64,000 nt of DNA from Fragum whitleyi (Eukaryota; Mollusca; Bivalvia; Cardiida; Cardiidae), in contig OX411548.1 of assembly GCA_948146395.1 (NCBI GenBank), positions 37,146,912 to 37,210,911 of the forward strand. Reading direction: 5' to 3'. Both the position numbers and the translations under genes were made by a program. Under the pieces are notes generated by a model, which was not told the DNA's origin, did not search any database, and saw only the letters and a list, made by a program, of their open reading frames with translations. Below, piece after piece: positions 1-13,205 of this stretch (position 1 is its first letter; each line of letters begins with the position of its first letter).

Positions 1-1193
1 AGTCATCTATCGAAAAACGGTCACCCTCGACCATTAATTGCAGCTTTCAAAAGCAAGTGATTATGTTAGCTGAAGCCGAGATATTATTATTGTTATTATT
101 TGTACAAGGTAGGAAGTTCCAGACGATGCAATATTCAATGTTCCGCTACCGATGGACAAAGTGGTCTAATAAATCATTACCTATTCACGTATGAAATAAA
201 TAATCCTGTATTAAATCCTAAAATTTCGTGATGTGTAAATGCACCCAGTACATGAAATGAAAGTGTTTCGTAGTGAAAACACAACACGTCTGGAGCTAGC
301 TGGGTCACCGCGTGTCGGTACCCTTTGAAGTCCCCAGATTCTTGCAAACGGCGGGGTCGCTTTTGAAAAAAGTCACACACGAGATTTTACGGGGGTTTTC
401 CTATTTTAACAGTATGAATTGTGACTAGGATTTAATCATTTGACTCGGATATTTTGTATATTTGCAGAAAGTGAAATGATTTCAGAAATATTTTCGTAAC
501 AACGAAAGGGGATTTTGTTCGCATGTGACTTATGAAGAATAACGAGAAATAGTTCTCATTTTGTGTTAAATTTTAACCTTTCGCACTTCCGGAAGACTGC
601 GCGATTTAGGATGCGCTAGCATGCGAAGAATATTGCTCCCTTTTAAGAAATGCACCGGAGACCGTAGATAGGTGAAATGAGCACTGGGGCTAATGCCATA
701 AATCTGACTTGTTATCCGTTAATAGCCATTACTCCCGGGGTTTGTTTTCTTAAGTCAGCTAGGGGTCGGGGCTGATTCTTAATGTCCTGTTATATCCACT
801 GCACATCAATATCCAGGAATAACTGGTGTCAGTGTCTAGTTTGTCTCAAGATCTTATTTTGGAATTTTAATATGTTTTATTCCTTAAAGAAACTCTGTAA
901 AACATGAACTTACAACACATTCAGACCGCTTACATTATGAAGAAGATTCGAATGATTTATTTAATTGATAATATGCAATTGGCAACGTTGTATAGTAAAA
1001 CCCAAACTTGAATTTTGAAGTTAATTACGTATTTTTTTCTTAACAAAATTCTTTTATAAATTTCGTCTGCCTTGTAACTAAAGTTTGTTCTGTAGTTATG
1101 ATGTTATGATTGCTTTTGTTTTAACTATATATGGTAGCCGGTTTATGTGTAAGGGGTTTTGTTCTGCCTTGTCGTTTAAGCTAGCTTTTTATA
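1..1193. other. Intergenic, no gene seen
   Basis: AT-rich sequence with stops in all frames; only a 67-codon open frame on the minus strand that resembles nothing I recognise. No repeat with recognisable ends was found in it. Confidence 0.5.
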
Positions 1194-1257
1194 GCAACGC
1201 GGTATAGCTCTCGCTTTTGGACAAAGAGGTCCCTGGTTCGAATCCTAACGAAGTTGC
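1194..1257 (+). repeat. tRNA-like sequence, probable SINE head
   Basis: A 5-bp acceptor-like pairing (GCAAC at the start, GTTGC at the end) encloses a good pol III B box (GGTTCGAATCC, about 1234-1244) and a weaker A box (TATAGCTCTCG, about 1203-1213). At about 64 nt it is too short for a normal tRNA and lacks a full seven-base acceptor stem, so a tRNA pseudogene or SINE head is more likely than a functional tRNA. Confidence 0.45.
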
Positions 1258-2911
1258 ATATTTATTTACCGGGGACATTACCTGTAAAAGTATTGACAGG
1301 GTATGGTTTTCTAGAACTCTGTGACAACTAAAGAGCTGTTTAGGGTTATAATTACAGCCTGTGATTTCTTTTATTTAAAAATAATGCATGTATGTCTTTA
1401 GGTCGAAAATTTATTTTTTTTTAAAGAGAAATAGTATTCAACAAATTATAATTATCAACTTTCATAGTTTGAAAAAAAAAACACAAAAAAACACTAAAGG
1501 TAGAGTGCTTCCATTCTATATGTACCGGCAAATTTCTACCATACATGCATAGACAAGAAACACGTGATTATTTTACTGACACCTAAAGCAATTATTTATG
1601 TTTAAATTTTACGAAACTGGCATTCTTGGGTTAGTTGCCATGGTGATCACCATCAAGCATAGGAGGTTGTAATGAGCACTCACATTTCAAAGACATAGAC
1701 ACATTACACGAACACTTTAGTTAAGAAATTTCTCATGTTTCAAAAATATTTCTTGACAACAAAAACATTAACTTCACATCTATTTCAAACAACAACATTT
1801 GAATTGAAATTTCAAATCCGTGTTTTGACTGAAAGAAACCTCTATAATCATATTAGTGACAAAACTGAATTTTGATATTTAAAGGATAGCAAATTTTCGT
1901 GTAATGTGATTGGCTTTCTCTATATGTATCAAGTACAAAGGATATCACTTTTTAAAGCACTAGCATTAAACAACATTGAGCAAGTAAATACAAAGTACAA
2001 GTTTATTGTAAAACGAAACTTAGTCATACACTAAGGAAAACTGACAAATCGAGATTTCCCCAAAATGTCAAAGTTTAGATTTTTGTCGTAAATAAACCGA
2101 CGTGATAATGAAGGACATGTAATAAAATGTCGCTTACTTAAGTAGAGCCACCGTCGGAGCGCATCAGGCTCGAAATCATGGTGGGGATGGGGTGGGTGGG
2201 GTGGGGTGACGAAAATTTTTCTTATATCCCATAGCTTCCGATATATGTATTACATCAGCGGGTTTAAAATCGTAAATTTATGTGGAATGAGTGGCTGGAG
2301 ATTTCGGAAAGCATATATCGGTAATTTGGTAAGAGGAATACCAGGAACTCATGGTCAGTAGCTCAAGCTTCCGAGATATGACTGGAAAATTGTTACAAAG
2401 CGATGTAAAGCCTAATTTCAATAAAAAAAATCAAATGTAAGTTAAGTTATAATTGCACACCCTGTTTACCTTTTGATTCGAAGCATCATAAAACCATCGA
2501 AGGAAGTTCCACTCGGTCTGAGTTAAAATAGTTAGTCCGCACAGCTGGTAAAGCCTGACTTGGATCGTTACTTTTCGCACTTCCAAGATAACCCCTTATT
2601 GCCAGACAGGTCACAATTCATGTAAAAAACCAGCTTCATGTACAGGATGTTAAATGCACTCACCGCGAGCAGAATCCAGGCTAGTGATCGTTCAATTTCG
2701 GATATACTGAGTTCGCTTTCAAAAATGACAGTCTGGTGGGCAACCCATAATTTAAATACAAAAAAATGTTTAACGTTATAAAGTTGTAGGTAAAAAATCG
2801 TTGAGAGTTAAAGAATCCATCGTCGATATTGTTATGCTAGTAAGGAAGCCCGCCGATCATCGTGAGTACCCCAAGTAGGCAATGTCTTCAATTTTGGAAA
2901 ACATACATCAA
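1258..2911. other. Intergenic, no gene seen
   Basis: AT-rich non-coding sequence. The only distinctive piece is a G-run cluster at 2180-2209 (listed separately). No open frame with family resemblance. Confidence 0.5.
2180..2209 (+). other. Potential G-quadruplex tract
   Basis: Five closely spaced runs of three to four G separated by one or two bases (GGGG-AT-GGGG-T-GGG-T-GGGG-T-GGGG), the pattern that favours a parallel quadruplex. There is no gene nearby, so a function is not implied. Confidence 0.6.
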
Positions 2912-3054
2912 CATCGCTAATTGTGTTCATCCTGAACAAAATTTGCGATATAGGAATACCTCCCATTAAATTCACTCAAAACTCGACCCACACACTCATT
3001 CAATTTCATTCCTAAATCATTCGAAAAATTTTCACCTTGTCAATTTCACGATGT
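2912..3054. repeat. Partial MITE of the TGTCAATTTCACGATGT family
   Basis: Ends in TGTCAATTTCACGATGT (3038-3054), the terminal inverted repeat of the fuller copy at 26861-27263. The interior (preceding motif with 'attcactcaaaactcga' and 'tgttcatcctgaac') is shared with 26861-27263 and 16552-16908. The left end is missing. Confidence 0.6.
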
Positions 3055-3323
3055 TGTTAACTGTAGAAGCAGATAACCATGGGTATTCTCGTAGCAAGTT
3101 TGGAGTCCTCGCTAGCGCTCTTAATTTGGATTGCAGAAAAAAGGGGAAAATAAACATCAGAATCAAGCCTCCATATTTGAATTATATACGGGGTTAAAAA
3201 ATTCATTTATTTTTTTCTTCTTTCCCGTTAACATAAGGACATATTTTCATTCACTTTCTTTCCAAGACAAACGAGTAAATATTAATAGAGATTGTATATT
3301 GACTTTCGACACAATAAAGCTTT

Positions 3324-3606
3324 GATTGATTGATTGATTGAATGGAGTTTAACGCCGCTTTCAACATTATTTCAGCTATATCGCGGCGGCAGGAGCACCT
3401 AACAATGGATTCCTGGTACTTCTCTCACCAGTACAACCATTACATCCTTTCCTAGCCTCCAGCTACTATCTCACATAGGTCTACGATTATCAACCCATTG
3501 GTGAGAGACAAATTGTCGGAAAGAATGAGTGCCGCCGTCGGGGATCAAACCCGGGACCTCTAGAATGACCGTCCGTCGCGCTACCAACTGCGCTATGACG
3601 GCGGCT
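3324..3606 (-). mobile_element. tRNA-derived SINE, full length
   Basis: Read on the minus strand it starts with a tRNA-like head (3606 down to about 3531). The head has a perfect 7-bp acceptor-like pair GCCGCCG/CGGCGGC, an A box (TAGCGCAGTTGG) and a B box (GGTTTGATCCC). A body containing an AACGCCG...CGGCGG hairpin follows, then a (TTGA)n tail at 3324-3342. A near-perfect 10-bp target duplication flanks it: ATAAAGCTTT at 3314-3323 and ATAAAGTTTT at 3607-3616. Related copies lie at 29246-29512 and 38873-39110, and a tail fragment at 55733-55775. It should be transcribed by pol III and mobilised by a LINE (family knowledge). It is not a functional tRNA gene. Confidence 0.8.
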
Positions 3607-3619
3607 ATAAAGTTTTGAA

Positions 3620-5420
3620 CAAAGAAAGAAGGGCAAACTGGTGGTAAAGGAGAGCAAAAATGTTTGTTGTCTACTTTTTCTAATATAGCCCATTTTTTTG
3701 GTACGACAAGATGAAAGGGCGGATGCATATGTCGTATGTTCCTCGTACGCTGAAAGACAAAAGACAACACGGATCAATAAATTTTAAACGATAAATACAT
3801 ACACATGTACGCTTACAAATCATCTTTTCGATGCATTGTAAGATTTTCATACGCTTTGCATTCTCAATTCATCCGTTAGTGCAGTGGCACCGGGCCTAAG
3901 ACAAAACCTTTGAAGGAGAAGTGTTGTGCATAAGAACCACAACTTTTGCTTGCAAAATTTTGGGATTATTGTCCTTTGTGTTATTATAATGACTCAGATT
4001 TTTTTCCGGAGCATCTCCGTATGTACATTTGCTATCAACTTCAAGCTTCAGTGGTGAAAAGATCCTTTAAAATGATATTACAATGCACAGGAACTATAAC
4101 TATTCCCTGTTTGATTTTTGAAGCTATTGAAATTTCTATTTTGTATTTAAATGAAAATATTTTATCGAAATTAAGGAATTAGTTTATGAAAGAAAGCTAG
4201 ATGGAATAAACGATACTTGCAATTTATGTGATAAGCAATGCAAAAATGACCTCCCGGGAACTTAGTAAAATAAATATCTTAGAGAGATATTGGTTCCAGT
4301 AGAGGTCAGCCGGATTTCGAATTTAAAAGTTTTTCTTACTGGAAAGAAGAAAGATCATCACAGATTCAGAAAAAAAGCCAAAGGAAAAATGTTTCGCCTG
4401 TGAACAGTCCGCACAGTCTGGCTATGATCGACTCGTCACGCAATACCAAGAAGATTTCTGTTCGCGACGGGTCATATTTGCAACTCACTTCTCTTGTTCC
4501 AAGATCATTTAGAATGATGTATTTTCTATTTTTGGTGTGAAAACGAAACATTTTCCTCGAATACATGTTATCCATGTAATCCAAGATTCTAAAGCTACAT
4601 GTATATGGATTCAATACCAGCTGCCCTTATTAATGACCATTACATGTAATTAATAGTTCACAAATTTAGTGAGATATGTCAAAATACCTCCGTTGCCATA
4701 GCTACAATTCATACTGGAGGTTGTTTTCAGTTTTGCCAAACATCTTAAACTTTCCAATACTTTTATGTATGTCTGACAAAATCAAGAATCTGATATACCA
4801 ATCGAGTAATCAAAATGATACACCTTACATGCATTTTGTTTTAAAATCCGATTTTAAAGTGTATGTTGCTAAATGTACTACCAAGAGACTTTTTTGTAAA
4901 AGAAATATTATGAAACAATCGTATGTGATGTAACCTTTAGTAATAATACTAGTTTCTTAACGTTTTATTTTTGCGTAATGGCGAGAAATTGAGAGATTGA
5001 TATCTGAAGACTTTGATCTGAGTCTGGGTGTTGCGCACATGTAGAAATAAAAAAAATCAGGAAGGATTATGCATTTTTCAGACATGTTAACTTATATTAA
5101 CATATATTTTTCTTGCTTTCCTTTCCTTTTCTTAATATTTCCATAGATTCGTTATTTAACCAATACATCGTACTTAGAATTGCGTATCTTTTTAACCAAC
5201 AGAGCAGAACAGAATTTTGTAAGTCGACTAGTAGAAGCAGACAAGAGTCATAAAAAAGAGGGTTCCTGGCACTTTATCCTGGCACTTTATCGGATAGTTT
5301 TGCGAGTCCTAATTACCATATGGGAGTCCCGGACTCGAAAAAACTGCTAATCTTAAAACCATGGTCATATTTAAGACATATTTCTATTTTGACAATTTCT
5401 TATACCGGTATGTGTCCGTA
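3620..5420. other. Intergenic, no gene seen
   Basis: Contains a dispersed repeat piece at about 4628-4745 that recurs at 7746-7855 (shared 'accattNcatgtaattaat' then 'gttgcyatrgytaca'). Small open frames here have no recognisable homology or splice structure. Confidence 0.45.
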
Positions 5421-5951
5421 AAGCCTCGTATACATTTGGATTAAGGAGCCCGTACGGCGCCCGTAACTCGCCACAATTAAAAAATCGTGCGACGCCCGTG
5501 CGGCGACATACGGTGTCCATGCGATCATCGCATGGTTTTACGGGTGTCGCAGAACCTTGCGATTTTGATAAAAAATAGGAATACAAATTTTTAAAATTGC
5601 AAGACCGTACGGAGAGCGTAGTCCGTGGACACGTCGTCTAGGCATCGCACGATCGCCGCACGAACATCGAAAGGCTACCGCATGATGTTTTGCCTATAAG
5701 TATAGAACGGATCACCCTAGGGTCCCCGCGCGGGTTCTGCACGATAGTTGTACGGCAGCTGCACTGTCTACAGTGTATAAAGTTGTCAAATCGCACAATT
5801 CTCGAAGCGGGGGTTGCACATTTACCTTGCGATGGCCGCAAGGGTACCTCAATGATTCTTGTGACAGCTTTATGAAACCCGTGCGGACACCGCACGATTT
5901 GTGAATCGTGGCAATATCGTAAAGCGATCGTCACAAATGTAAACTAGGCTT
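5421..5951. mobile_element. GC-rich terminal-inverted-repeat element (non-autonomous)
   Basis: The ends form an inverted repeat: the left end reads AAGCCTCGTATACATTTG and the right end, reversed, reads AAGCCTAGTTTACATTTG. The interior is much richer in G and C than its surroundings and packed with variants of CGCACGA/TCGTGCG on both strands, so it can self-pair in many ways. It has no coding capacity; the open frames in it are by-products. It looks like a MITE or foldback DNA element of unassigned superfamily. Confidence 0.6.
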
Positions 5952-7011
5952 AAAGCAGAGAAGCAGAAATGCTTTAGTGTTACTCAGTTATTAAATGTAG
6001 AATATGTATTTGCAAATTCCGCAAACTTGAGAAAAAGTGGGGATACCAGGTAATGGTTTGATGCCCCCTTATTCGACATCCATGTTCTTGCTGACCTGCA
6101 TAATATAATTAACGGATCGCCCAACTATTGCAAATGCAGTCTATTTTTGGTAATGTTATTTTAAATACCATATGAAAACCTTAGCATGATACTCAACCGG
6201 TTACTACCGGGACTCTAAAATCATATCGTCTGTGAGCGACCAAAATCTCATATTCAGTGTATTCAAGCCGTAAAAACGAGGTTTAAGTCTCTAGCCGACG
6301 ATATACCAAAATTTATTGTTACAAGAATTTAAACCATGATTCTGAACATTTCAGTGCAATAATTTAACTAAGATTAATCGCTATTCTCTTATATGTTTTT
6401 GTAAACACTTTTTGTAATATTGTTTCGGTGGCCTAAATTGTGCAATATATATAAAAAAAATCTTATTCGTAAATACCAAAGTACTCACAGAAATTAGCTG
6501 ATACCCTTTTTTTAACCTTTTATAGTACTAGATCTCCTTTTTGTAGAAATATGCTCAAATAATTCGATTTTGTGACATTTCTATTTCGGTAACAGTATAC
6601 CTTCCTCCATAGAAAAAATGGCGAATAAACCCTCCGCTTACGATATACCAATTTTACTACTTTGAGAATTGCAACATGGGTGGTTTTGAAATTTCCCAGG
6701 CAATGGTTTGATTTTATCTATGACTGTTACATTGAACTTGACACTATTCAGTGAAATGTATGGCCGAAACGGCGGCACATATTTTTTCTTACATTCATCT
6801 CCCACCTGAAGGCCAGGAAAGGAGGTAATTTTTAATGGTAGTGCTGATGGGAGAAATACCAGGAATATAATGCTGAGTGCTCCAACTGTCATGTTATACA
6901 TGAAAAAAATACAAAAAAAAAAAACAAAAAAAAAACCCAACCTTAGTTGCACCGTCTATAGAAATCATATTTTCGAGGTAACTTTTTCGACCTTTGCAGA
7001 AAAAGTTCAAT
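5952..7011. other. Intergenic, no gene seen
   Basis: AT-rich with an A-rich tract near 6903-6935. No supported gene or delimited repeat. Confidence 0.4.
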
Positions 7012-7079
7012 TACGACGACAGACATTTAATGATCAAAAAGGCTCGTCCCCATGAAACACCATGTGCTCAGGTGAGCTG
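7012..7079 (-). mobile_element. HINE family A, terminal fragment
   Basis: Carries the ACGACGACAGACA-like simple stretch followed by GTGCTCAGGTGAGCTGA, the terminal arm seen at the right end of family A elements. The rest of the element is absent. Confidence 0.55.
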
Positions 7080-7885
7080 AAAGTTAGCTGAACATTCAGG
7101 AAATAGAAAACGTTAAATATAAACAGTGTTCAGGATAGCGTGCGGCCTATCTTGAACATACCGGACGTTGGCGCTTTAAAACTGATATTTTAAAATAAAT
7201 AGATAAATGCTTCAATGTTTCATCATAAACGATGACAGAAAAAAAAATCTGCCATATTTGTTTGCTATACTCAGCATGTCGCTCGCCAATCATCGTTTGC
7301 ATTTCAATACATGAATACTGGATAGATTAAGAACATTTTCCAAAAGTTAAAAGTTTAATCTTGGTCAGTCCGATCATTTTGCACAGTCTAGTCAGGATTT
7401 GTATACATTTTTTTTTAAATAAGAGCCTTCGAACGTTTTAAGTAAAAATTTTGCGTAAATGATGAAATGTATGATCTTGTGAATGAAAGGATGCGAGACA
7501 TTGACTAATGTTCTGCATTATCATTTATAGAAGTTTAGTCGTGAAAGCATTCAACAACGCATCATCATATCTCTGAACCCCCACCCCACCCCCAACTCAT
7601 CTTTCCAAAAAGAAAGATTGTAGAGCTTCCACGGGGCGCATTTTCTTCTATTTACTTCAAATTTTGTTCTCTTTCCAAAAGACTCTAAGGCCACATGTTT
7701 AATTCGAGCCGCAAACATGGTTTCAGATGTGTTATTTATGGGAATGAAATGACCATTGCATGTAATTAATTGTTGGACATATCAAATTTTAATTGCGTTG
7801 CTATGGTTACAATGGAAGATGCTTTTATTTTTCCCAACCAGTGTAACATCTTAGCTTGTTAAATAAAATACCGAACTTTTAAGAG

Positions 7886-7958
7886 AGTCGAGTCAGGCTA
7901 GCTCAACGGTAACGATTTTGGCTGCAAATCCTGGGTTGAGAGTTCGAACAACGACTTG
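7886..7958 (+). repeat. tRNA-like SINE head
   Basis: A box GGCTAGCTCAACGG at 7896-7909 and a B box-like GAGTTCGAAC near 7940-7949, bracketed by AGTCG/CGACT. The spacing fits an internal pol III promoter. No clean tRNA cloverleaf, so a SINE fragment is preferred. Confidence 0.45.
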
Positions 7959-8333
7959 GCAAGATTCATACGGCAAAATTAACAAAAGTCGTGACACGAG
8001 TCATTATGTTCCAACCTAGCACGTTTGATAAGTAAAATGATTAGTTGATGACTCGGACGAAATATTGCGAATCTTCCGCTGGTGTGAGAAACGAAAGAAA
8101 ATCATGTGATGGTCACCAGCCGCCGCAATATAACTGTGATAGTGTTAAAAATGGCATTTAACCTTATAAAAACAAACAAGTCAATTTCGTAGAGGATTCG
8201 TAGAGGATTTTTTTACTCTATTTGTATACAATAAATCTTCTGTTTTAATTTTTTTTATTTCTTGTTTTATAAAATAAACTCTACTACAAGTTTAACTACA
8301 TAATCGGAAACTTTCGGAACAAAAATGTGGAGA

Positions 8334-8486
<153 letters not shown>

Positions 8487-8649
8487 GAGAGATTTGAAAA
8501 GTGAGAGAGAGGACAAGAAAGAGAGAGGGCATGCAGACAAACAGACAGACAGAGAGTGAGACAGACTGACAGAGAGGCGGAAAAAGCAAGAGAGACAGAA
8601 AAAGAAAAGAGACAGGAAAAGATAAATTCAGACAGATAGAGGAGAAGAT

Positions 8650-11218
8650 TGGTTAGGATATTTTTTGTATTTTTTTTTTAACAAAACGATAGAAGATGAC
8701 AAATTTCAAACTGAACGATCGATCCCGGATTGTTCCAGAAATCAGCATGGGAAAGAATAATGTTTAATCTTCCCTTTTACCATAACCCAATACCATATTA
8801 CAATATTCCAATGCCTTACTGCTATAACATGATCTCTTTCGCAGAAATAGTGTTGTTGAAAAAAATCTTTGCACGTTGTTAATTGAAAAAAAAAAAAAAA
8901 AATGAAGATGGTATTTCCCGACTTCATTTCTAATCAACCTTTGATCGATCCAATCCAATCTTTTGAGCATTTTTTTTTATTTTCTCAAATTGTCTTATTT
9001 TTAAGGTTTAATATAAAACTTTACAACTAAAGTTCAATACTAGACATACGTGTTGAAAAATTTGTGACGAAAGCAAGAATTTATGGGGTTTTTTTTGTGT
9101 TTTTTTTTTTTCTTTTTCTTTTTGATTTCTGTGTATTCCTGAAGTAACGTATAATTGTTATTTAAATAAGTTTAAGAAATAGAATCGAATACCATAAAGA
9201 AACAAAGCAACACAACTTTTTCTACTTTAAACTGGCCATTTGTAAGCAATGATAAAGTGAAAGACCATGCAGACAATGAAAATGTGTCCAACAATCCGAC
9301 TGAATAAATTTATGGCTTCTCGGTGCCCATCAGGGTAATTTAAACCGCATACATAACAAAGACGAGACGGTCTACTGTTCTCTGACAATTTTAATGGGAT
9401 ATTAACGGACAATCAGAGAGATAGTGTCTTTTTGTTATTATTTCTTAAAAGGGAGTTTTGGTACAGGATATTCTTGGCATGTTTTTCATATGTTGAACGA
9501 TCTTTTAATGACGCAACCAGCCTTTTCCTGATAGGAATTTAAGATAGTTAACCCACAATCTATTGAACATTACGCCGTAGAGTAGCTGCTATTGAAATTA
9601 AATTCGAGACTGGACTTTTCACCACGGCCCGTGGACGGTTGGATGTTGTTGATCGTATAGTCAAGGGCCTGGGAATCGTATTAAAGGGGGAGCGCGTTTA
9701 TTAGGGAGGGCGCGTCTAAAAGGTGAAATACGGTATATTTAGTCCAAATTATCATTAAAACATAAACACGCACCATTTGACCGTGACCAACCTTGATATG
9801 AAGTAAAATTTAACCCATTGCCAGACAACTTATGTTCTCAACTACCAAATTTACACCTCTTCCTTAAATCCCGTTTTTATCTTAAAGCTTATTGTTGCAT
9901 ACTTGTGTAATGTAAATATCTTCGGTTACGGGTATTTTTGTATCATATCACCCAAATCCCATTCCCTGTTTTTTTTTTTTTTTTTTTTTTTTTCGTTTCA
10001 AACAAGGCCGGAAAACAGGGGATATAGCAATCTCGGTACGATTTACTGTTAATATATGAATGTCGTGAATAGATTAATAAAAAAGAATCAAATGAACAAA
10101 TATCCCAATACGATAGACCTAATTTCAATTTTTAACATCGAATGGTTTTTTTTCTCAAATTACTTGACATCGTAACTACAATTGTATAGTAGCGCTTCTA
10201 TCCCTCGGATGGCTCTTGAATTTCCTCAATACAATCATTCATCTAATTGTTTTAACGGAAGTATGTAAAATATTACAAAAAACGAAACTTGGATTGTGAA
10301 TCAATCGCCTGTGGACTGGAGCACCTTTACCTTAACATGGAAATTGGTATTTCTCGCACCAGAACTATAATGAGCATACATCCGTACGTAGCTGCCATCT
10401 TCTACCCTCTTAGGTTTATGATTATCCGCCGTTTGGTAGGAGCAATAGAATTTAAACAACGACTATATTTGGACAATTCATTAGCTGTACAAAATACCTT
10501 CCTACATAGATTTCATCGATTTTTTTTATTTTTTTTTTAAATCTTTTTTACGCAATGGCATCAGATAATTATTCTTTCACGAGACTGAATATTACCGAAA
10601 GAGACCAAAACCCTGTTATTACCACTACGAAACAGCGGGCTTTTCATTCGGAGGATGGGGGGGACCCAATTCAGGTCGTACCAGAGCCATAGCAGATAAC
10701 GTTTAAAAGTCAAAATGCAGAAAGACTGCTGTTTAATCTGCTAAAATACGGGTTCCGCATGTGGAAATTGAATTACCTTTCTGACTGCTATTTTTTGAGT
10801 TAAGAAAAGAATCATTAGTCCAGACACTATAGTTGCCTGTTTTCTTTTCTCTAGGCTTATCGCTCTCTGTCTATCGGTCTGTCTCTGTCTGTCACTCTCT
10901 CTACCTTTCTTTTCCTCTCTTTCTCTTTCTTTGAATTTAGAATTTTGACGAGGCACTTTCCCTTGATTATTTTTTACATTTATAATTTCTCTTTTCTCAA
11001 CGAATTCAATATATCACTTTAGAATGCCAACAGATTCGTTCACCATCAGTACTTTCAGTGCTTTGATTATATACAAAGATTTGACTTACAGCCATTAAAA
11101 TTACATCGTATCAGCAACAACAAACAACAACTTGCTTTGCCAGTTCCTGACCTTACACCTATAGATGTGTCTGGTCATTTATCACGACTGGGTATATTTT
11201 GTTATTTGAATGTGCTGT
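8650..11218. other. Intergenic, no gene seen
   Basis: Contains homopolymer tracts (A-run 8884-8902; T-run 9967-9993) and a short piece at about 9683-9735 (gggagggcgcg...gaaatacggta) resembling one end of the MITE family at 28818-29105 and 43592-43888. No gene supported. Confidence 0.45.
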
Positions 11219-12053
11219 TTAATTTCTCCCCCCAAAACCATTGGCCGGATTTCAATGATCCTTGGGTGCCCCTCGTCTAAAGTTGTTCAAGAAATCCGGA
11301 TTTACTCCCGAATATAGGCGTGGCAAGGCGGGGTTCCTTTACATTAGGCTACATAAGTCTAAAAGATATTCTCCTCCCAAACCATTGGCCGGATTTCAAT
11401 GAAACTTGGCACGAATGATACTTATGTTACCCTTTCTTAAGTTGAAATTTGAATACACTCCCAAATATTGACTTTTTTCACTAAGAAATCTAAAAAAAAA
11501 CTTCCCCCAAACTATTGGCCGGGTTTCAATGAAACTTGGCATGATTGATCCTTGGGTGACCTTCTTCTAAAATTGTGCAAGGAATTTTGAATGACCTCCA
11601 ATTATGGGGGTGACAGGCTCGGGCTTATTTTCACATTAAAGTCATCTCCCAAACTATTCGCCCGAAATCAACTGAACTTTGCAGGATAATACTCCGTATG
11701 TAAATTTCATTCCAGCAGAATTTTGATTTGCTTATGTTTGGGTTGTGGGGCTTGAGTTCAAAAAAATTATTTCCGTTTTCCCATGCTATATATATAGTAT
11801 TTTTTATTTGATTTAAGATCCGTCAAGACATATCTTTATAAAAAGAACCTTTTTCTATTTAGAATCAATACTAATATGGTTTTTGCAAAACGGCTTTCCA
11901 TATAAGGTTTGGCCTACACTAAAATCAGCTTTTCTTTCCATCTTTTGGCATCTTCACAAATTTCCTTGTAAACTGCCATATCTAACTGAGTATCTTATTG
12001 ATAGATATTTGAAAGCCAGTGGAGCGTTACAGGCCCTTTTGGGCATCTTGTTG
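11219..12053 (+). mobile_element. HINE family B, opposite orientation, partly degraded
   Basis: The right end (about 12011-12053) is the reverse complement of the family B start: an arm CCAGTGGAGC, then a hairpin AGGCCCTTTTGGGC, then ATCTTGTTGTT. The interior has about four degenerate tandem units of 131-143 bp, each with 'attggccggatttcaatgaaact', at 11240, 11383, 11514 and 11655. These are reverse complements of the 'ccaagtttgattgaaatc...cca' units of the other elements. The other terminus is not recognisable. Confidence 0.65.
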
Positions 12054-12369
12054 TTCCCTCCTCCGACCCTTTGTCATGTTTGATTTACGGAGTTCATTTC
12101 TATACAAATTAATACCTTAAAACGCCAGTCATTCCGACTAATGAATCACTGTTTTCAGATCCTTAAATCTTATAATATAAACCCAGTGAAAGTGAACAAA
12201 TATTTTGCCTCATATTGAAACATGTTTGATGATCTAAATTAGAACAATTAGACTTAATGTTTTTAAGGCTTGTACAGACAAGTACTTAAAGGGTTTAAAA
12301 ACACCAAATGAAAACGATTTGAAACTTGCCTTTTTAAAGAGATATGTTCTAAAGGTTCTAACACTCTCT

Positions 12370-13205
12370 ACCAATCATTCTTATTTATAGTCAGGCGGCC
12401 AAATGGGAATAAGTGCGCTAGAAATCAAGTTTGTGGGCACTTTCACGGCATGAAGGGCAACAAGGCTTAAGTAAAAGAGTAAAATCTGCTCTTTCAGAAT
12501 CTGCCTGTTGCCCAAACGAAATATCATTATTAAGGTCAATAAATGAGGTCAAAGGTCATTGGGTGCAAAAGGGTGTAAAAATTCAATAAATATGGCATCT
12601 AGGCTAAGAATGACGGCTATTAGTAAACTATGCGTAGCAGAATCACATTAAAATGCCTTTAATCTAAGCACTAGTTATCTTTCTCAACATAATATGCAAA
12701 TGTTTTCATATATTTGTCCAACTGTCTGTTATTTTATCAATTTTTAAAGGAGCCAAATGATCAACTGTGTTCACTTTTTCAGCATATCTATTAAAAGAAA
12801 TCTAATTTGTCGCAAGAGTATCTTGTGCGGTGTTTTTTTATCTTTATCTGTTTGGGGGTAAATATAACTTTTCACAATCGAAAATAATATATTTAATTGT
12901 ATGCATTTCCTCTGACTCACAGGATAATAATAAAATATGTTACTTTTAAAAACTCGACATACAAAACATTATTGTGGCTAATAATCTTAATTCTTTTTGA
13001 ACATTTTTGTGTTCTTTCTGTTTTGGGAAAATATAACTTTTTCGCAACTGAATATTATGTTAGCATTTACTACCAGTTATCCCCTGACTACCAGGGTAAT
13101 TGTAAGATACGTTACTCCAGATGGGAAATATGATTGTGGCCTTTCGCCTGAACTCTTTGGCAATATTTCTGATATTAATCATTCTGGTCAATTAATCTGC
13201 AGCTA
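12370..13205. repeat. Degenerate dispersed repeat with local duplication
   Basis: 12385-12570 is matched, inverted, by about 18715-18890 (shared 'gtgggcacttt', 'gttgcccaaa', 'gaggtcaaaggtca'). Within it, 12855-12945 and 13028-13115 are diverged copies about 170 bp apart (aaatataacttttYcacaa...). Short open frames cross it but show no coding signature. Confidence 0.4.

Noticed and set aside
3531..3606. Functional tRNA gene
   Set aside because: Acceptor-like stem is perfect but D-arm spacing and the anticodon stem are wrong, and the sequence continues into a SINE body with tail and target duplication.
6638..6952. 104-codon minus-strand frame with hydrophobic start
   Set aside because: Hydrophobic part arises from an A/T-rich tract; no conserved motif and no supporting splice or neighbour evidence.
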